DNA of 44,371 nt from Loigolactobacillus bifermentans DSM 20003 (lineage in GTDB: Bacteria; Bacillota; Bacilli; Lactobacillales; Lactobacillaceae): positions 1-44,371 of the forward strand of contig NZ_AZDA01000033.1 of NCBI RefSeq assembly GCF_001434575.1. The letters are read 5' to 3'. Positions 23,548 to 31,250 of this stretch are shown here, in pieces (positions within the stretch are counted from its first letter, which is position 1; the number at the start of each line of letters is the position of its first letter). The notes under the pieces were generated by a model. It ran no database searches and had not been told where the DNA came from. It saw nothing but the letters and a program-made list of their open reading frames with translations. The position numbers and the translations under genes are program-made.

Positions 23548-23927
23548 AAAAAATAACACGACGACAACTTGGGGAGTTGTTGGCGGTCATTGTGATCGTT
23601 GTGTTTGCAGTGCTTAGTTTGCGACCGCAGCGACAACATGTTACCGCGTATTCACTGGATCAAAAGGCCATGACTTATACTGGCGAATTGGCCAAGCATA
23701 AGTTTACGGGCAAAGGCACTTTAAAATTCAAAAACCATGATTATTATGTGGGCGATTTTAAAGCCGGTCGTTTTAACGGGACGGGCACGTTTGTGTCCCA
23801 TAAAGGGTGGCGGTATCAAGGTCACTTTGCCAAGGGTGCCCCAACTGGTCACGGTCAATTGACCGTGAATCACAAAGTGGTTGCTGAAGGCCAAGTAAAG
23901 GATGGTAAATTGATCAATGCGCATTAA
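23544..23927 (+). CDS. Small MORN-repeat protein with N-terminal membrane anchor
   Basis: The 127-residue protein has a transmembrane helix (about residues 11-26) followed by three MORN-like repeats: YTGELAKHKFTGKGTLKF, YYVGDFKAGRFNGTGTFV and YQGHFAKGAPTGHGQL. They show the Y-x-G-x-x-x-x-x-x-x-G-x-G pattern. It probably faces the outside of the membrane. Its stop overlaps the start of the O-acetyltransferase gene by 11 nt, so the two products are likely to act together, perhaps in cell-wall modification. MORN repeats mediate membrane or protein contacts; the exact role is unknown. Confidence 0.75.
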   Translation: MKKITRRQLGELLAVIVIVVFAVLSLRPQRQHVTAYSLDQKAMTYTGELAKHKFTGKGTLKFKNHDYYVGDFKAGRFNGTGTFVSHKGWRYQGHFAKGAPTGHGQLTVNHKVVAEGQVKDGKLINAH

Positions 23928-25776
23928 GTGGTTTAGTTTAGTTCGGATTACCGGCTTGGTGCTGGTGTTGACCTATCATTTCTTTCAAAATCAGTTTCCT
24001 GGTGGTTTCATTGGGGTGGATATTTTCTTTACGTTTTCTGGATTTTTGATCACGGCGTTAATGGTCGATGAGTTTGGCCGTTCACGTGATTTTAAGTTAC
24101 TGGCCTTTTACCGCCGGCGATTTTATCGAATCGTACCGCCATTAGTGCTATCGGTACTGTTGGTGGTGCCATTGACCTTTTTAGTCGGCCGGGATTTTGT
24201 GACCGGTTTAGGTCGGCAAATTGCTGCGGCATTAGGATTTGTCACGAACTATTTTGAAATTGCCACAGGTGGCAGTTATGAAAATAAATTCATTCCCCAT
24301 TTGTTTGTGCATACCTGGTCGTTAGCGGTTGAAATGCACTTTTACATTATTTGGGGCATACTGGCATTTGTGATTGCTAAGGCCGTGCAACATTGGGCGC
24401 CACCAACCCGCCACCAAACCAGTACCGCTTCTTTGCCGATGTTTCGGTTAGCGCTGTTTATTTTGGCGATTGGCTTAGCGGTTTATAGTTTGATGAGTAT
24501 GTTTTTACGCGCTGCAGGGTTAAGTGATTTTTCACCGGTTTACTTTTCAAGCGTGACCCACGGTTTTCCGTTTTTCGTCGGAAGCGCGCTGGGAACGGTG
24601 ACTGGTATTCGCTATGTGGCGCCTAGTTTTCAGCGCAGCTGGCGGGCTTGGACTTGGCAATCAGCGGCTGGTGTGATGGCATTAAGCGCGCTAACATTGA
24701 TCGTATTAGGCGACTTATTGCAGTTTGACCAATTGATCACTTACCGTGGTGGGCTGCTGTTAGCGACGCTGTTAGCTTGTGTTATGATTTTCAGCGCCCG
24801 GGTATTACATGAAAAAACACCTAACGTCCCTGAGCCAAAGCCCATTACCTTTTTGGCGGATGTGAGTTATAGTGTTTACCTGTTCCATTGGCCACTGTAT
24901 GTGATTTTCTCACATTTAATGACCAATTGGTTAGCGGCGCTGGTGACCACCAGCTTATCAATCGTGTTGTCTGCGCTTTCTTATTACAGCTTAGAGCCGC
25001 TGATTGCCGGTAAACCGGCGCACTTTTTCAAGTGGCCATTACAGTGGCGCTTGGTGAAATGGCCGTTTCTTATTTTAACGGCGGGGCTGGCCTTGTTAAC
25101 GATTCAAGTGACCCGGACTGCGCCACAATTATCGCGCTTAGAAACGAACTTGTGGTTAAGCGGGATCACCCAAGATGTGGATAAACTAAATGCCACTCAG
25201 GCAATTGCCACGGCTAAACCAGCGCCAGCTGTTAAGGCTGCGACAGCGACTGGTACCAAGCCTGCAAAAGGTGTTTCGATTATCGGTGACAGTGTGACGT
25301 TAGGGACCCGGGACTATCTTGGCGCCCACGTGGCGGATAGCAGCATTGACGCAGAAGGCGACCGGACCATGGATCTGGCCTACAAAGTCATGATGGAGCA
25401 GCAAAAAAATCATTTGTTGCGGGAGTACGTGGTGATCTGTATTGGGACCAACGCGTTAAATGATTACCAAGAACAGCTGATGAAAGTGGTCAATGATTTA
25501 GCGCCAGGGCATAAATTAGTCTTGATGACACCGTATAATGCGCAGGCCACCGCCAGTTGGAATTCGTCTAAACTTGGCGAGCTGGAACGGAGCTTGCCGA
25601 AAAAGTATAATTTCATCACGATTGCTGACTGGGGCAAAGCGGCACCAAAGCATCCTGATGCCTTTAAAGGCACGGATGGTGTCCATTTCGGTGGGATTCA
25701 CGCAGGGGATGTGGCCTACGCACAAGTTATCAACGACGCGTTGAAGGTTGCACAAACCCGTCCAGCAAAAAGTTAA
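23917..25776 (+). CDS. oatA: Peptidoglycan O-acetyltransferase, OatA-type (acyltransferase-3 plus SGNH)
   Basis: The 619-residue protein has an N-terminal acyltransferase-3 membrane domain (about residues 1-400, around ten helices). LVLTYHFFQNQFPGG carries the catalytic-type His, VDIFFTFSGFLIT follows, and VHTWSLAVEMHFYI is diagnostic. The C-terminal extracytoplasmic SGNH domain has IIGDSVTLG (Ser nucleophile), GTNAL (Asn block) and DGVHFGG (Asp-x-x-His). This is the layout of OatA, which O-acetylates muropeptides and gives lysozyme resistance. Other OafA/SGNH proteins acetylate other glycans. It starts inside the 3' end of the MORN gene (11-nt overlap). Confidence 0.85.
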   Translation: MRIKWFSLVRITGLVLVLTYHFFQNQFPGGFIGVDIFFTFSGFLITALMVDEFGRSRDFKLLAFYRRRFYRIVPPLVLSVLLVVPLTFLVGRDFVTGLGRQIAAALGFVTNYFEIATGGSYENKFIPHLFVHTWSLAVEMHFYIIWGILAFVIAKAVQHWAPPTRHQTSTASLPMFRLALFILAIGLAVYSLMSMFLRAAGLSDFSPVYFSSVTHGFPFFVGSALGTVTGIRYVAPSFQRSWRAWTWQSAAGVMALSALTLIVLGDLLQFDQLITYRGGLLLATLLACVMIFSARVLHEKTPNVPEPKPITFLADVSYSVYLFHWPLYVIFSHLMTNWLAALVTTSLSIVLSALSYYSLEPLIAGKPAHFFKWPLQWRLVKWPFLILTAGLALLTIQVTRTAPQLSRLETNLWLSGITQDVDKLNATQAIATAKPAPAVKAATATGTKPAKGVSIIGDSVTLGTRDYLGAHVADSSIDAEGDRTMDLAYKVMMEQQKNHLLREYVVICIGTNALNDYQEQLMKVVNDLAPGHKLVLMTPYNAQATASWNSSKLGELERSLPKKYNFITIADWGKAAPKHPDAFKGTDGVHFGGIHAGDVAYAQVINDALKVAQTRPAKS

Positions 25777-25788
25777 TTCAGTAAGCTG

Positions 25789-25822
25789 AAAGACCGACAG
25801 TGAGATTGCCGGTCTTTTTTTT
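25789..25822 (+). terminator. Terminator of the MORN-oatA pair
   Basis: AAAGACCG-a-CA pairs with TG-c-CGGTCTTT and is followed by a long T-run. Confidence 0.88.
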
Positions 25823-25920
25823 GCGATTTAATGCAATGAAAACAAATTTTTTGAAATTGAACAGACGTTGTGCTGACGTACTTTTGAAAGTGTCTGGCAT
25901 CACAAACTGCAAAAAAAGGG

Positions 25921-25949
25921 TTGACTAATAAAAAGACCTGCCATAAACT
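25921..25949 (+). promoter_or_regulatory. First FAS-II operon promoter
   Basis: TTGACT (25921-25926) and TAAACT (25944-25949) are 17 bp apart. The FabT box at 25947-25963 overlaps the -10. Confidence 0.65.
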
Positions 25950-25963
25950 TTGAACATCAAACT
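25947..25963. promoter_or_regulatory. FabT box 1
   Basis: ACTTTGA-ACA-TCAAACT has the TTTGA-N3-TCAAA dyad recognised by FabT in streptococci and lactococci. A weaker copy, TTTGA-TAC-ACAAA, lies at 25976-25988. Confidence 0.75.
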
Positions 25964-26022
25964 AATTGAATTTTGTTTGATACACAAAGGATACTCAAAG
26001 TGAGTGAGAAGAGGTGAAACCA

Positions 26023-26454
26023 ATGCCAATTTTACAAGCTGCCGAGATTCAGGCGATGATTCCAAATCGTTATCCCATTTGTTATATTGATAGCGTAACG
26101 GCGTTAGAACCTGATCAGTTTATCCGTGCGGTTAAAAATGTTACCATCAACGAGGACTTTTTCCAAGGTTATGTGCCACAGATGATGCCGAATACGCTGT
26201 TGATCGAAACATTAGCACAAGCGGCCTCGATCTTGATTTTGAAATCACCGCAGTTTGCCCATAAAACGGCTTATTTAGGCAGTGTCACCAAGGCTGAATT
26301 TTTGAAGCCAGTGGTGCCAGGAGATGTGCTGGTGCTTGAGATCACCTTAACCAAGGTGCGTCAAAATATGGGTGTTGTCCATACGCAAGCCTTAGTTGAC
26401 GGGGAAATGATCTGTCAGGCTGAGCTCCATTTCGTCGTAGGAGCGACTGACTAA
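26023..26454 (+). CDS. FabZ-family hotdog protein lacking the catalytic His
   Basis: The 143-residue protein is clearly homologous to the second FabZ at 32964 (shared RYP...ID, KNVTINE-FFQG, AQA). However, the catalytic [11 protein letters not shown] motif reads GYVPQM-MPN: the active-site His is Tyr and two residues are missing. The first-strand PHRYPF is PNRYPI. The Glu of the active-site helix is kept (IETLAQ). Being the first gene of the operon, it holds the place of the fabM isomerase in streptococci. It may be a different hotdog activity, a regulator or partner of the true FabZ, or inactive. ATG 26023 is preferred over GTG 26014. Confidence 0.85.
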   Translation: MPILQAAEIQAMIPNRYPICYIDSVTALEPDQFIRAVKNVTINEDFFQGYVPQMMPNTLLIETLAQAASILILKSPQFAHKTAYLGSVTKAEFLKPVVPGDVLVLEITLTKVRQNMGVVHTQALVDGEMICQAELHFVVGATD

Positions 26455-26455
26455 A

Positions 26456-26484
26456 TTGACAAATGGTTCATTTTTCATTATTAT
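26456..26484 (+). promoter_or_regulatory. Second FAS-II promoter, directly before fabT
   Basis: TTGACA (26456-26461) and TATTAT (26479-26484) are exactly 17 bp apart. The FabT box follows immediately. Confidence 0.78.
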
Positions 26485-26497
26485 TTTGATATTCAAA
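26485..26497. promoter_or_regulatory. FabT box 2
   Basis: TTTGA-TAT-TCAAA is a perfect 5-bp dyad abutting the -10 of the fabT promoter. It indicates autoregulation. Confidence 0.8.
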
Positions 26498-26516
26498 GTA
26501 GTTGGGGAATGAAAAT

Positions 26517-26963
26517 ATGACACCAGAAGAACAGCGCATTAACGATAAGTTGGTTGGGGTTTACAACAATATCGTGCAAATTGAAGAAATTGAATTAAAA
26601 AAGAGTCAGTTTAAAGATTTATCGATCAAGGAAATTCATACGATCAATGCAATCGGCATGTACCATCGCAAAACATCGTCGCAAGTGGCCCAAGCGTTAA
26701 ATGTGACACCGGGCACATTAAGTGTTTCGATCAATAATTTAGTCCGTAAAGGCTACGCCGAACGCTTACGCAGTGAAGATGATCGCCGTATCATTCACCT
26801 GGGATTGACGCGTAAAGGCCGGTTAATGTACCGGGTCCACCAAGCGTTTCATCGCAAAATGGTGCAAAGTTTCTTACGTGGCTTAAATGAACCAGAAGTC
26901 CAAATGGTGGAGCGTGCCTTGGATAACTTGCAGTATTTCTTAGACCAACATCAAGGTGACTAA
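26517..26963 (+). CDS. fabT: FabT, MarR-type repressor of fatty acid synthesis
   Basis: The 148-residue winged-helix protein has TSSQVAQALNVTPGTLSVSI (recognition region, about residues 53-72), LVRKGYAERLRSEDDRRIIH (wing) and long terminal helices. Position at the head of the FAS-II genes and the two TTTGA-N3-TCAAA boxes identify it as FabT. In streptococci FabT uses acyl-ACP as corepressor to reduce FAS-II transcription when exogenous fatty acids are present. ATG 26517 is preferred over the TTG 15 nt earlier. Confidence 0.92.
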   Translation: MTPEEQRINDKLVGVYNNIVQIEEIELKKSQFKDLSIKEIHTINAIGMYHRKTSSQVAQALNVTPGTLSVSINNLVRKGYAERLRSEDDRRIIHLGLTRKGRLMYRVHQAFHRKMVQSFLRGLNEPEVQMVERALDNLQYFLDQHQGD

Positions 26964-26998
26964 CGTTGCCTAATTAGCGTATTGAGGAGGCCAGAATA

Positions 26999-27967
26999 AT
27001 GGGCTTTCGAATCAAAAGCACGGCTCATGCCGTGCCGCAACAGGTACTGACCAACGATGACTTGGCGCAGCGCATGGAGACGTCGGACGAATGGATTCGA
27101 ACACGGACTGGTATTCGCCAACGACACATTGCCACGACGGAAACCACAACCAGTTTGGCAGTCGCAACAGCTCAGCAGCTGCTACAGCGTAGTGGCATTG
27201 CGGCCACTGAACTCGATTTTATTATCGTTTGTACCATGTCGCCTGATCAGCTAACACCCAGTACGGCGGCTTTGGTACAAGGGGCAATTGGAGCGAATAA
27301 GGCCTTTGCCTTTGATTTAAACGCTGCCTGTTCAGGCTTCATTTACAGTCTAAGTGTCGCAGCACAATTTTTCACAGAGGGCACGCCTTACCGCTATGGT
27401 TTGGTGATTGGCAGTGAATGCTTATCCCGCTTATTGGATTGGCAAGATCGCACCACCGCTGTTTTGTTCGGTGATGGTGCCGGTGGTGTCTTATTAGAAC
27501 ATCAGTCCCAAGGGTTACTGGGACAACACTTGGCTGCCGATGGGAGTCAAGCAGCTGCCTTAAAGGCCGGCGAAGTGGTGGCGTCAACCGAAATAGTTAA
27601 TTGGGTTAACTATAAATTAGACCCTTTTAAAATGGATGGTCGCGCTGTTTACCGCTTTGCCACCCATGCCGTCCCAGATTCATTGCAACAAGCAGTGGCT
27701 AGTAGTCCTTACGCACTGGCCGATATTGACCATTTTCTGTTACATCAGGCCAATACCCGCATTATTGCCCAAGTGGCCAAACGCTTGGGGCAGCCATTAA
27801 CGAAGTTTCCCCAAAATATGGCCGCTTATGGCAATACATCTGCGGCTAGCTTACCAATCTTATTAGATGAATGTGTTCAATCGCAACAAGTACAGCGCGG
27901 CGACGTGCTTGCCCTAAGCGGCTTTGGCGGTGGCTTAACCGTCGGTAGTCAAATTTTAATTTATTAG
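26999..27967 (+). CDS. fabH: Beta-ketoacyl-ACP synthase III
   Basis: The 322-residue thiolase-fold enzyme condenses acetyl-CoA with malonyl-ACP to start fatty acid chains. The active-site Cys lies in [13 protein letters not shown] (about residue 113), the His in [11 protein letters not shown] and the Asn in [12 protein letters not shown], completing the Cys-His-Asn triad. GAGGAGG upstream sets the start. It lies 35 nt after fabT and is followed within 22 nt by acpP. Confidence 0.97.
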   Translation: MGFRIKSTAHAVPQQVLTNDDLAQRMETSDEWIRTRTGIRQRHIATTETTTSLAVATAQQLLQRSGIAATELDFIIVCTMSPDQLTPSTAALVQGAIGANKAFAFDLNAACSGFIYSLSVAAQFFTEGTPYRYGLVIGSECLSRLLDWQDRTTAVLFGDGAGGVLLEHQSQGLLGQHLAADGSQAAALKAGEVVASTEIVNWVNYKLDPFKMDGRAVYRFATHAVPDSLQQAVASSPYALADIDHFLLHQANTRIIAQVAKRLGQPLTKFPQNMAAYGNTSAASLPILLDECVQSQQVQRGDVLALSGFGGGLTVGSQILIY

Positions 27968-27989
27968 AAAAAGAAAGCGTGTGATCAAC

Positions 27990-28226
27990 ATGGAAAAAAC
28001 TGAAATTTTTGAAAAAGTACAAAACATCATTATGGAACAATTAGATAAAAGTGCAGCAGACGTCCAATTAACCACCAATTTTAAAGATGATTTAAATGCT
28101 GATAGTTTAGACGTTTTTGAGATCATCAATGAAATCGAAGATGAATTCGACGTTAAAATCGAAACAGATGAAGGGTTAGCAACTGTTTCAGAGTTGATCG
28201 ATTACGTTGCAGCTCAAATCGCCTAA
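27990..28226 (+). CDS. acpP: Acyl carrier protein
   Basis: This is a 78-residue acidic four-helix protein with the phosphopantetheine attachment motif NADSLDVFE (the Ser of DSL). It carries the growing acyl chain between FAS-II enzymes. I chose ATG 27990 because [14 protein letters not shown] is the usual ACP N-terminus. A GTG three codons earlier is closer to the purine-rich GAAAG and is an alternative. Confidence 0.95.
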   Translation: MEKTEIFEKVQNIIMEQLDKSAADVQLTTNFKDDLNADSLDVFEIINEIEDEFDVKIETDEGLATVSELIDYVAAQIA

Positions 28227-28253
28227 CCTGAATCGAAGAAAGAAGGCTAAGAC

Positions 28254-29204
28254 GTGAATTCTTTTATGCAATCATTAGGTTTGAAATACCCAATTTTTCA
28301 AGGCGGCATGGCTTGGGTTGCCAATGGTCATCTTGCTGCGGCTGTCTCTGAAGCCGGCGGACTCGGTATCATTGGGAGTGGTCATGCACCAGCTGACGTG
28401 GTCGAACATGAGATCCATACGGCAAAGTCGTTAACGGACAAGCCGTTTGGGGTCAATGTCATGCTCCTGTCTCCTCATGTCCAAGAAGTGATCGATGTGA
28501 TCGTGCGGGAAAAAGTAGCTGTGGTCACCACAGGTGCTGGGAATCCCAGTGAATACATTGAACGCTTAAAAGGGGCAGGCAGTAAAGTGATCCCCGTGGT
28601 ACCATCAGTGGGCTTAGCGCGGATCATGGAACGGGTCGGTGTGGATGCCGTCATCGCCGAAGGAATGGAATCCGGTGGGCACATTGGCAAAATGACTACC
28701 ATGGCGTTAGTCCCCCAAGTGATCGACGCGGTATCGATTCCCGTGATTGCAGCTGGTGGCATCGGTGATGGTCGTGGTGTGGCCGCCGCTTTAATGCTTG
28801 GCGCAGCCGGGGTCCAAATGGGCACGCGGTTCCTCAGTGCAACTGAATGTGATATTCACCCGAACTATAAAAAAGCTGTTTTAAAGGCAAAAGATATTGA
28901 TACGTTGGTCACAGGGGATTATTTAGGCCATCCTGCGCGCGTTTTGAAAAATAAAATGAGCCGGGCTTACTTAGTGGCCGAAAAAGCCGCTGCCCAAGCA
29001 GGTCAAGATGATTTTGCGGAACTGGAAGAACTTGGTAACGGCAGTTTACGCCGGGCTGTTCAAACAGGGGATAGTGAAACAGGGTCCTTTATGGCCGGTG
29101 AAATTGCCGGCATGGTGAAGCAAGAAATGAGTTGTGCCGACATTTTAACCAGTACTGTGGCGCAAGCCAAAGCGTGCTTACAACAAGGACCGGCCTTGCT
29201 TTAA
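28254..29204 (+). CDS. fabK: Enoyl-ACP reductase II (FabK)
   Basis: The 316-residue FMN-dependent TIM barrel reduces trans-2-enoyl-ACP with NAD(P)H. Landmarks are YPIFQGGMAWVAN, GGLGIIGSG, VVTTGAGNPS, AEGMESGGHIG (the catalytic-type His region), IPVIAAGGIGDGRG and GAAGVQMGTRFL. Its place between acpP and fabD matches the pneumococcal order, and no fabI follows accA. FabK is insensitive to triclosan, so this organism probably relies on FabK. The GTG start (28254) lies 7 nt after AGAAGG. Confidence 0.95.
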   Translation: MNSFMQSLGLKYPIFQGGMAWVANGHLAAAVSEAGGLGIIGSGHAPADVVEHEIHTAKSLTDKPFGVNVMLLSPHVQEVIDVIVREKVAVVTTGAGNPSEYIERLKGAGSKVIPVVPSVGLARIMERVGVDAVIAEGMESGGHIGKMTTMALVPQVIDAVSIPVIAAGGIGDGRGVAAALMLGAAGVQMGTRFLSATECDIHPNYKKAVLKAKDIDTLVTGDYLGHPARVLKNKMSRAYLVAEKAAAQAGQDDFAELEELGNGSLRRAVQTGDSETGSFMAGEIAGMVKQEMSCADILTSTVAQAKACLQQGPALL

Positions 29205-29222
29205 TGAAAGAGTGGTTAAATC

Positions 29223-30143
29223 ATGAAATATGCCATTTTATTTAGTGGTCAAGGCGCCCAGTTTGCTGGGATGGGTCAGACGTTTGATGCTGAAGCGCCA
29301 CTTTTCCATCAGCACTTTATGGCTTATGGCAAAGCATTAGGCTGGGACTTACCTGCATTGTGCTTTACTGAAAATGAACGGTTGCAGGAAACGGCTTATG
29401 CGCAAGCGGCTATCGTTGCCTATAGTTTAGCGGTTTATGAAAGCGTCAAGTCATTATTACCTGCGCCGACTGCCATGTTAGGCCTGAGTTTAGGGGAATA
29501 TTCGGCGCTAGCTGCCAGCGGTTTTATGACCGCGACAGCCACGTTGCAATTAGTTCAACAGCGCGGCCGCTTGATGGCGCAAGCCGCGGCCGATCAGCCA
29601 GGCGCTATGGCGGCAGTGATGAACGCCACGCCTGAACAATTGGCCCAAGCCTGTCAAGCGGACGATGTGACAGTCGCGAATTACAATACGCCAAAACAAG
29701 TGGTGCTCTCTGGCACTACGGCAGGGGTGGCCCAGGCCAGCGCTATTTTGAAACAGCTAGGGGTTCGGCGGGTATTGCCCTTACCGGTTAGCGGTGCGTT
29801 TCATAGTGCCTTAATGCAACCGGCGCAAGCACCGTTAGCAGCTGCCTTGGCGCAAACCACGGTGCAGGCTGGCCAAGTGCCGGTGTGGAGCAATACCACG
29901 CAACAGCCGTTTACAGTTGCCACGTTACGGGATACATTGACGCAACAGTTGGTGAGCCCAACTTATTTTGCTACTTGTTTACAAGCGTTGGCAGCACAAG
30001 GGGTCACGCACTTTATTGAAATGGGCCCTGGGAAAACGTTGACCCAATTTGTGCGGAAAACGATTCCTGAAGCGCAAGCCATTGCCATTCAGCAACCGAC
30101 CGATTTGGTGACGTTACCGGAAATATTGCACGTTAGCGCCTGA
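29223..30143 (+). CDS. fabD: Malonyl-CoA:ACP transacylase
   Basis: The 306-residue transferase moves malonyl groups from CoA to ACP. Motifs are FSGQGAQFAGMG, the nucleophile elbow GLSLGEYSAL (Ser near residue 91), an Arg in QQRGRLMAQA, the catalytic His in SGAFHSALM and EMGPGKTLTQF near the end. It is spaced 18 nt after fabK and 15 nt before fabG, so it is within the operon. Confidence 0.96.
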   Translation: MKYAILFSGQGAQFAGMGQTFDAEAPLFHQHFMAYGKALGWDLPALCFTENERLQETAYAQAAIVAYSLAVYESVKSLLPAPTAMLGLSLGEYSALAASGFMTATATLQLVQQRGRLMAQAAADQPGAMAAVMNATPEQLAQACQADDVTVANYNTPKQVVLSGTTAGVAQASAILKQLGVRRVLPLPVSGAFHSALMQPAQAPLAAALAQTTVQAGQVPVWSNTTQQPFTVATLRDTLTQQLVSPTYFATCLQALAAQGVTHFIEMGPGKTLTQFVRKTIPEAQAIAIQQPTDLVTLPEILHVSA

Positions 30144-30158
30144 GAAAGGATAGCCTTA

Positions 30159-30890
30159 ATGGATTTAAAAGATAAAGTTGTTTTAATTACTGGGAGTTCC
30201 CGGGGAATCGGCGCGGCAATGGCGCAAGCTTTTGCCCAGGCCGGGGCCAAACTGGTTTTGAACAGTCGTCATGCGGCCACTGAACAAGTGACGACTTTTA
30301 CGGCACAAGGTGTGACTTGTACGGCAATTCAAGCTGATGTAGCAGATCCTGATCAGGTGAAGCAGATGATCAAAACCATTAAATCTGAATTTGGCCAGCT
30401 AGATGTGGTGATCAATAATGCAGGGGTTACCGAGGATAAACTATTGATTCGGATGCAACCAGCTGACTTTGAAAAAGTCCTGCAAACCAATTTAGTAGGT
30501 ACCTTTAACGTGACGTCAAAAGCGTTACCGCTATTACTGAAGCAACGGTCTGGCTGCATTATTAATATTGCCAGTGTAATCGGCTTAACCGGTAATATTG
30601 GTCAGGCGAATTATGCTGCTAGTAAAGCAGGGATTATTGGTTTTACCAAATCTGTGGCTCAAGAGGCAGCCTTACGCCAAGTGCGGTGTAACGCCATTGC
30701 ACCAGGGATGATCGACACTGATATGACCGCTGTGTTAGACGAAAAACGTCAAGCCGATATTTTAGAACGAATTCCGTTAAAGCGCTTTGGCCAACCAACA
30801 GAAGTCGCCCAAACAGCCCTTTTCTTAGCCCAAAATGACTACCTCACTGGCCAAACAATTGCCATTGACGGCGGCTTGACCATGTATTAA
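30159..30890 (+). CDS. fabG: 3-oxoacyl-ACP reductase
   Basis: The 243-residue classical SDR has the NADPH-binding TGSSRGIGAAMAQ, the structural NNAG, and the catalytic Ser in INIASVIG with YAASKAG (Tyr-x-x-x-Lys). It reduces 3-ketoacyl-ACP to 3-hydroxyacyl-ACP. The first repeat array inside the FAS operon begins within 30 nt of its stop, separating it from fabF by 360 nt. Confidence 0.96.
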   Translation: MDLKDKVVLITGSSRGIGAAMAQAFAQAGAKLVLNSRHAATEQVTTFTAQGVTCTAIQADVADPDQVKQMIKTIKSEFGQLDVVINNAGVTEDKLLIRMQPADFEKVLQTNLVGTFNVTSKALPLLLKQRSGCIINIASVIGLTGNIGQANYAASKAGIIGFTKSVAQEAALRQVRCNAIAPGMIDTDMTAVLDEKRQADILERIPLKRFGQPTEVAQTALFLAQNDYLTGQTIAIDGGLTMY

Positions 30891-30916
30891 TAGGAAGTTT
30901 AAAGCGGACTAATATG

Positions 30917-31241
30917 AGCAAAATAGACATTAGCGCATTTAGGAGGGCTATGTTTCCTACGAGGGTGATTGCGCCCGTAGGAATAGTCATCCTCCGAAAT
31001 AAGATTTTGCGTTAGCAAAATAGACATTAGCGCATTTAGGAGGAGCCATGTGTCCTGCGGCGTGGGTTGACGCCACAAGACTGGACATCCTCCGAAGTAA
31101 GATTTTTGCGTTAGCAAAATAGACATTAGAGCATTTAGGAGGTGCCATGTTTCCATCGTGGCGGGTTTCGCCCGAGGGACTGGACATCCTCCGGAAATAA
31201 GACCTTTGCGATAGCAAAGATACACTAGAGCATTTAGGAGG
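30917..31241 (+). repeat. Tandem structured element array 2 (partial + 3 units) between fabG and fabF
   Basis: A 3' fragment (30917-30940) is followed by units at 30941, 31038 and 31137. A final AGGAGG (31236-31241) is the fabF ribosome binding site. H1 stems: unit 1 TTCCTACG/CGTAGGAA; unit 2 GTCCTGC/ACAAGAC (two C-A mismatches) continuing into GGCGT/ACGCC; unit 3 TCCATCG/CGAGGGA (one mismatch) continuing into GGCG/CGCC. H2: GATTTTGC-GTTA-GCAAAAT in units 1 and 2, CTTTGC-GATA-GCAAAG in unit 3. The whole intergenic region is made of this element, and I see no promoter or terminator in it. Confidence 0.9.
31188..31241 (+). promoter_or_regulatory. Anti-SD / SD pair controlling the fabF start
   Basis: CCTCC (31188-31192) can pair with GGAGG (31237-31241), the fabF ribosome binding site, enclosing the CTTTGC-GATA-GCAAAG hairpin. 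fabF starts 9 nt later. Confidence 0.5.
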
Positions 31242-31250
31242 TTTTTTCAA

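Noticed and set aside
30941-31235. Conserved peptide encoded by the repeat units (for example the shared ...DILR segment)
   Set aside because: Six of the eleven units stop after 4-5 codons (TGA inside H1). The similarity of the longer frames follows from conserved nucleotides of the CCTCC region.
30899-31250. Minus-strand ORFs of 87 and 108 residues across array 2, and a 204-residue one across array 3
   Set aside because: Their internally repetitive products simply translate the antisense of the repeat units. No ribosome binding sites or homologies support them.
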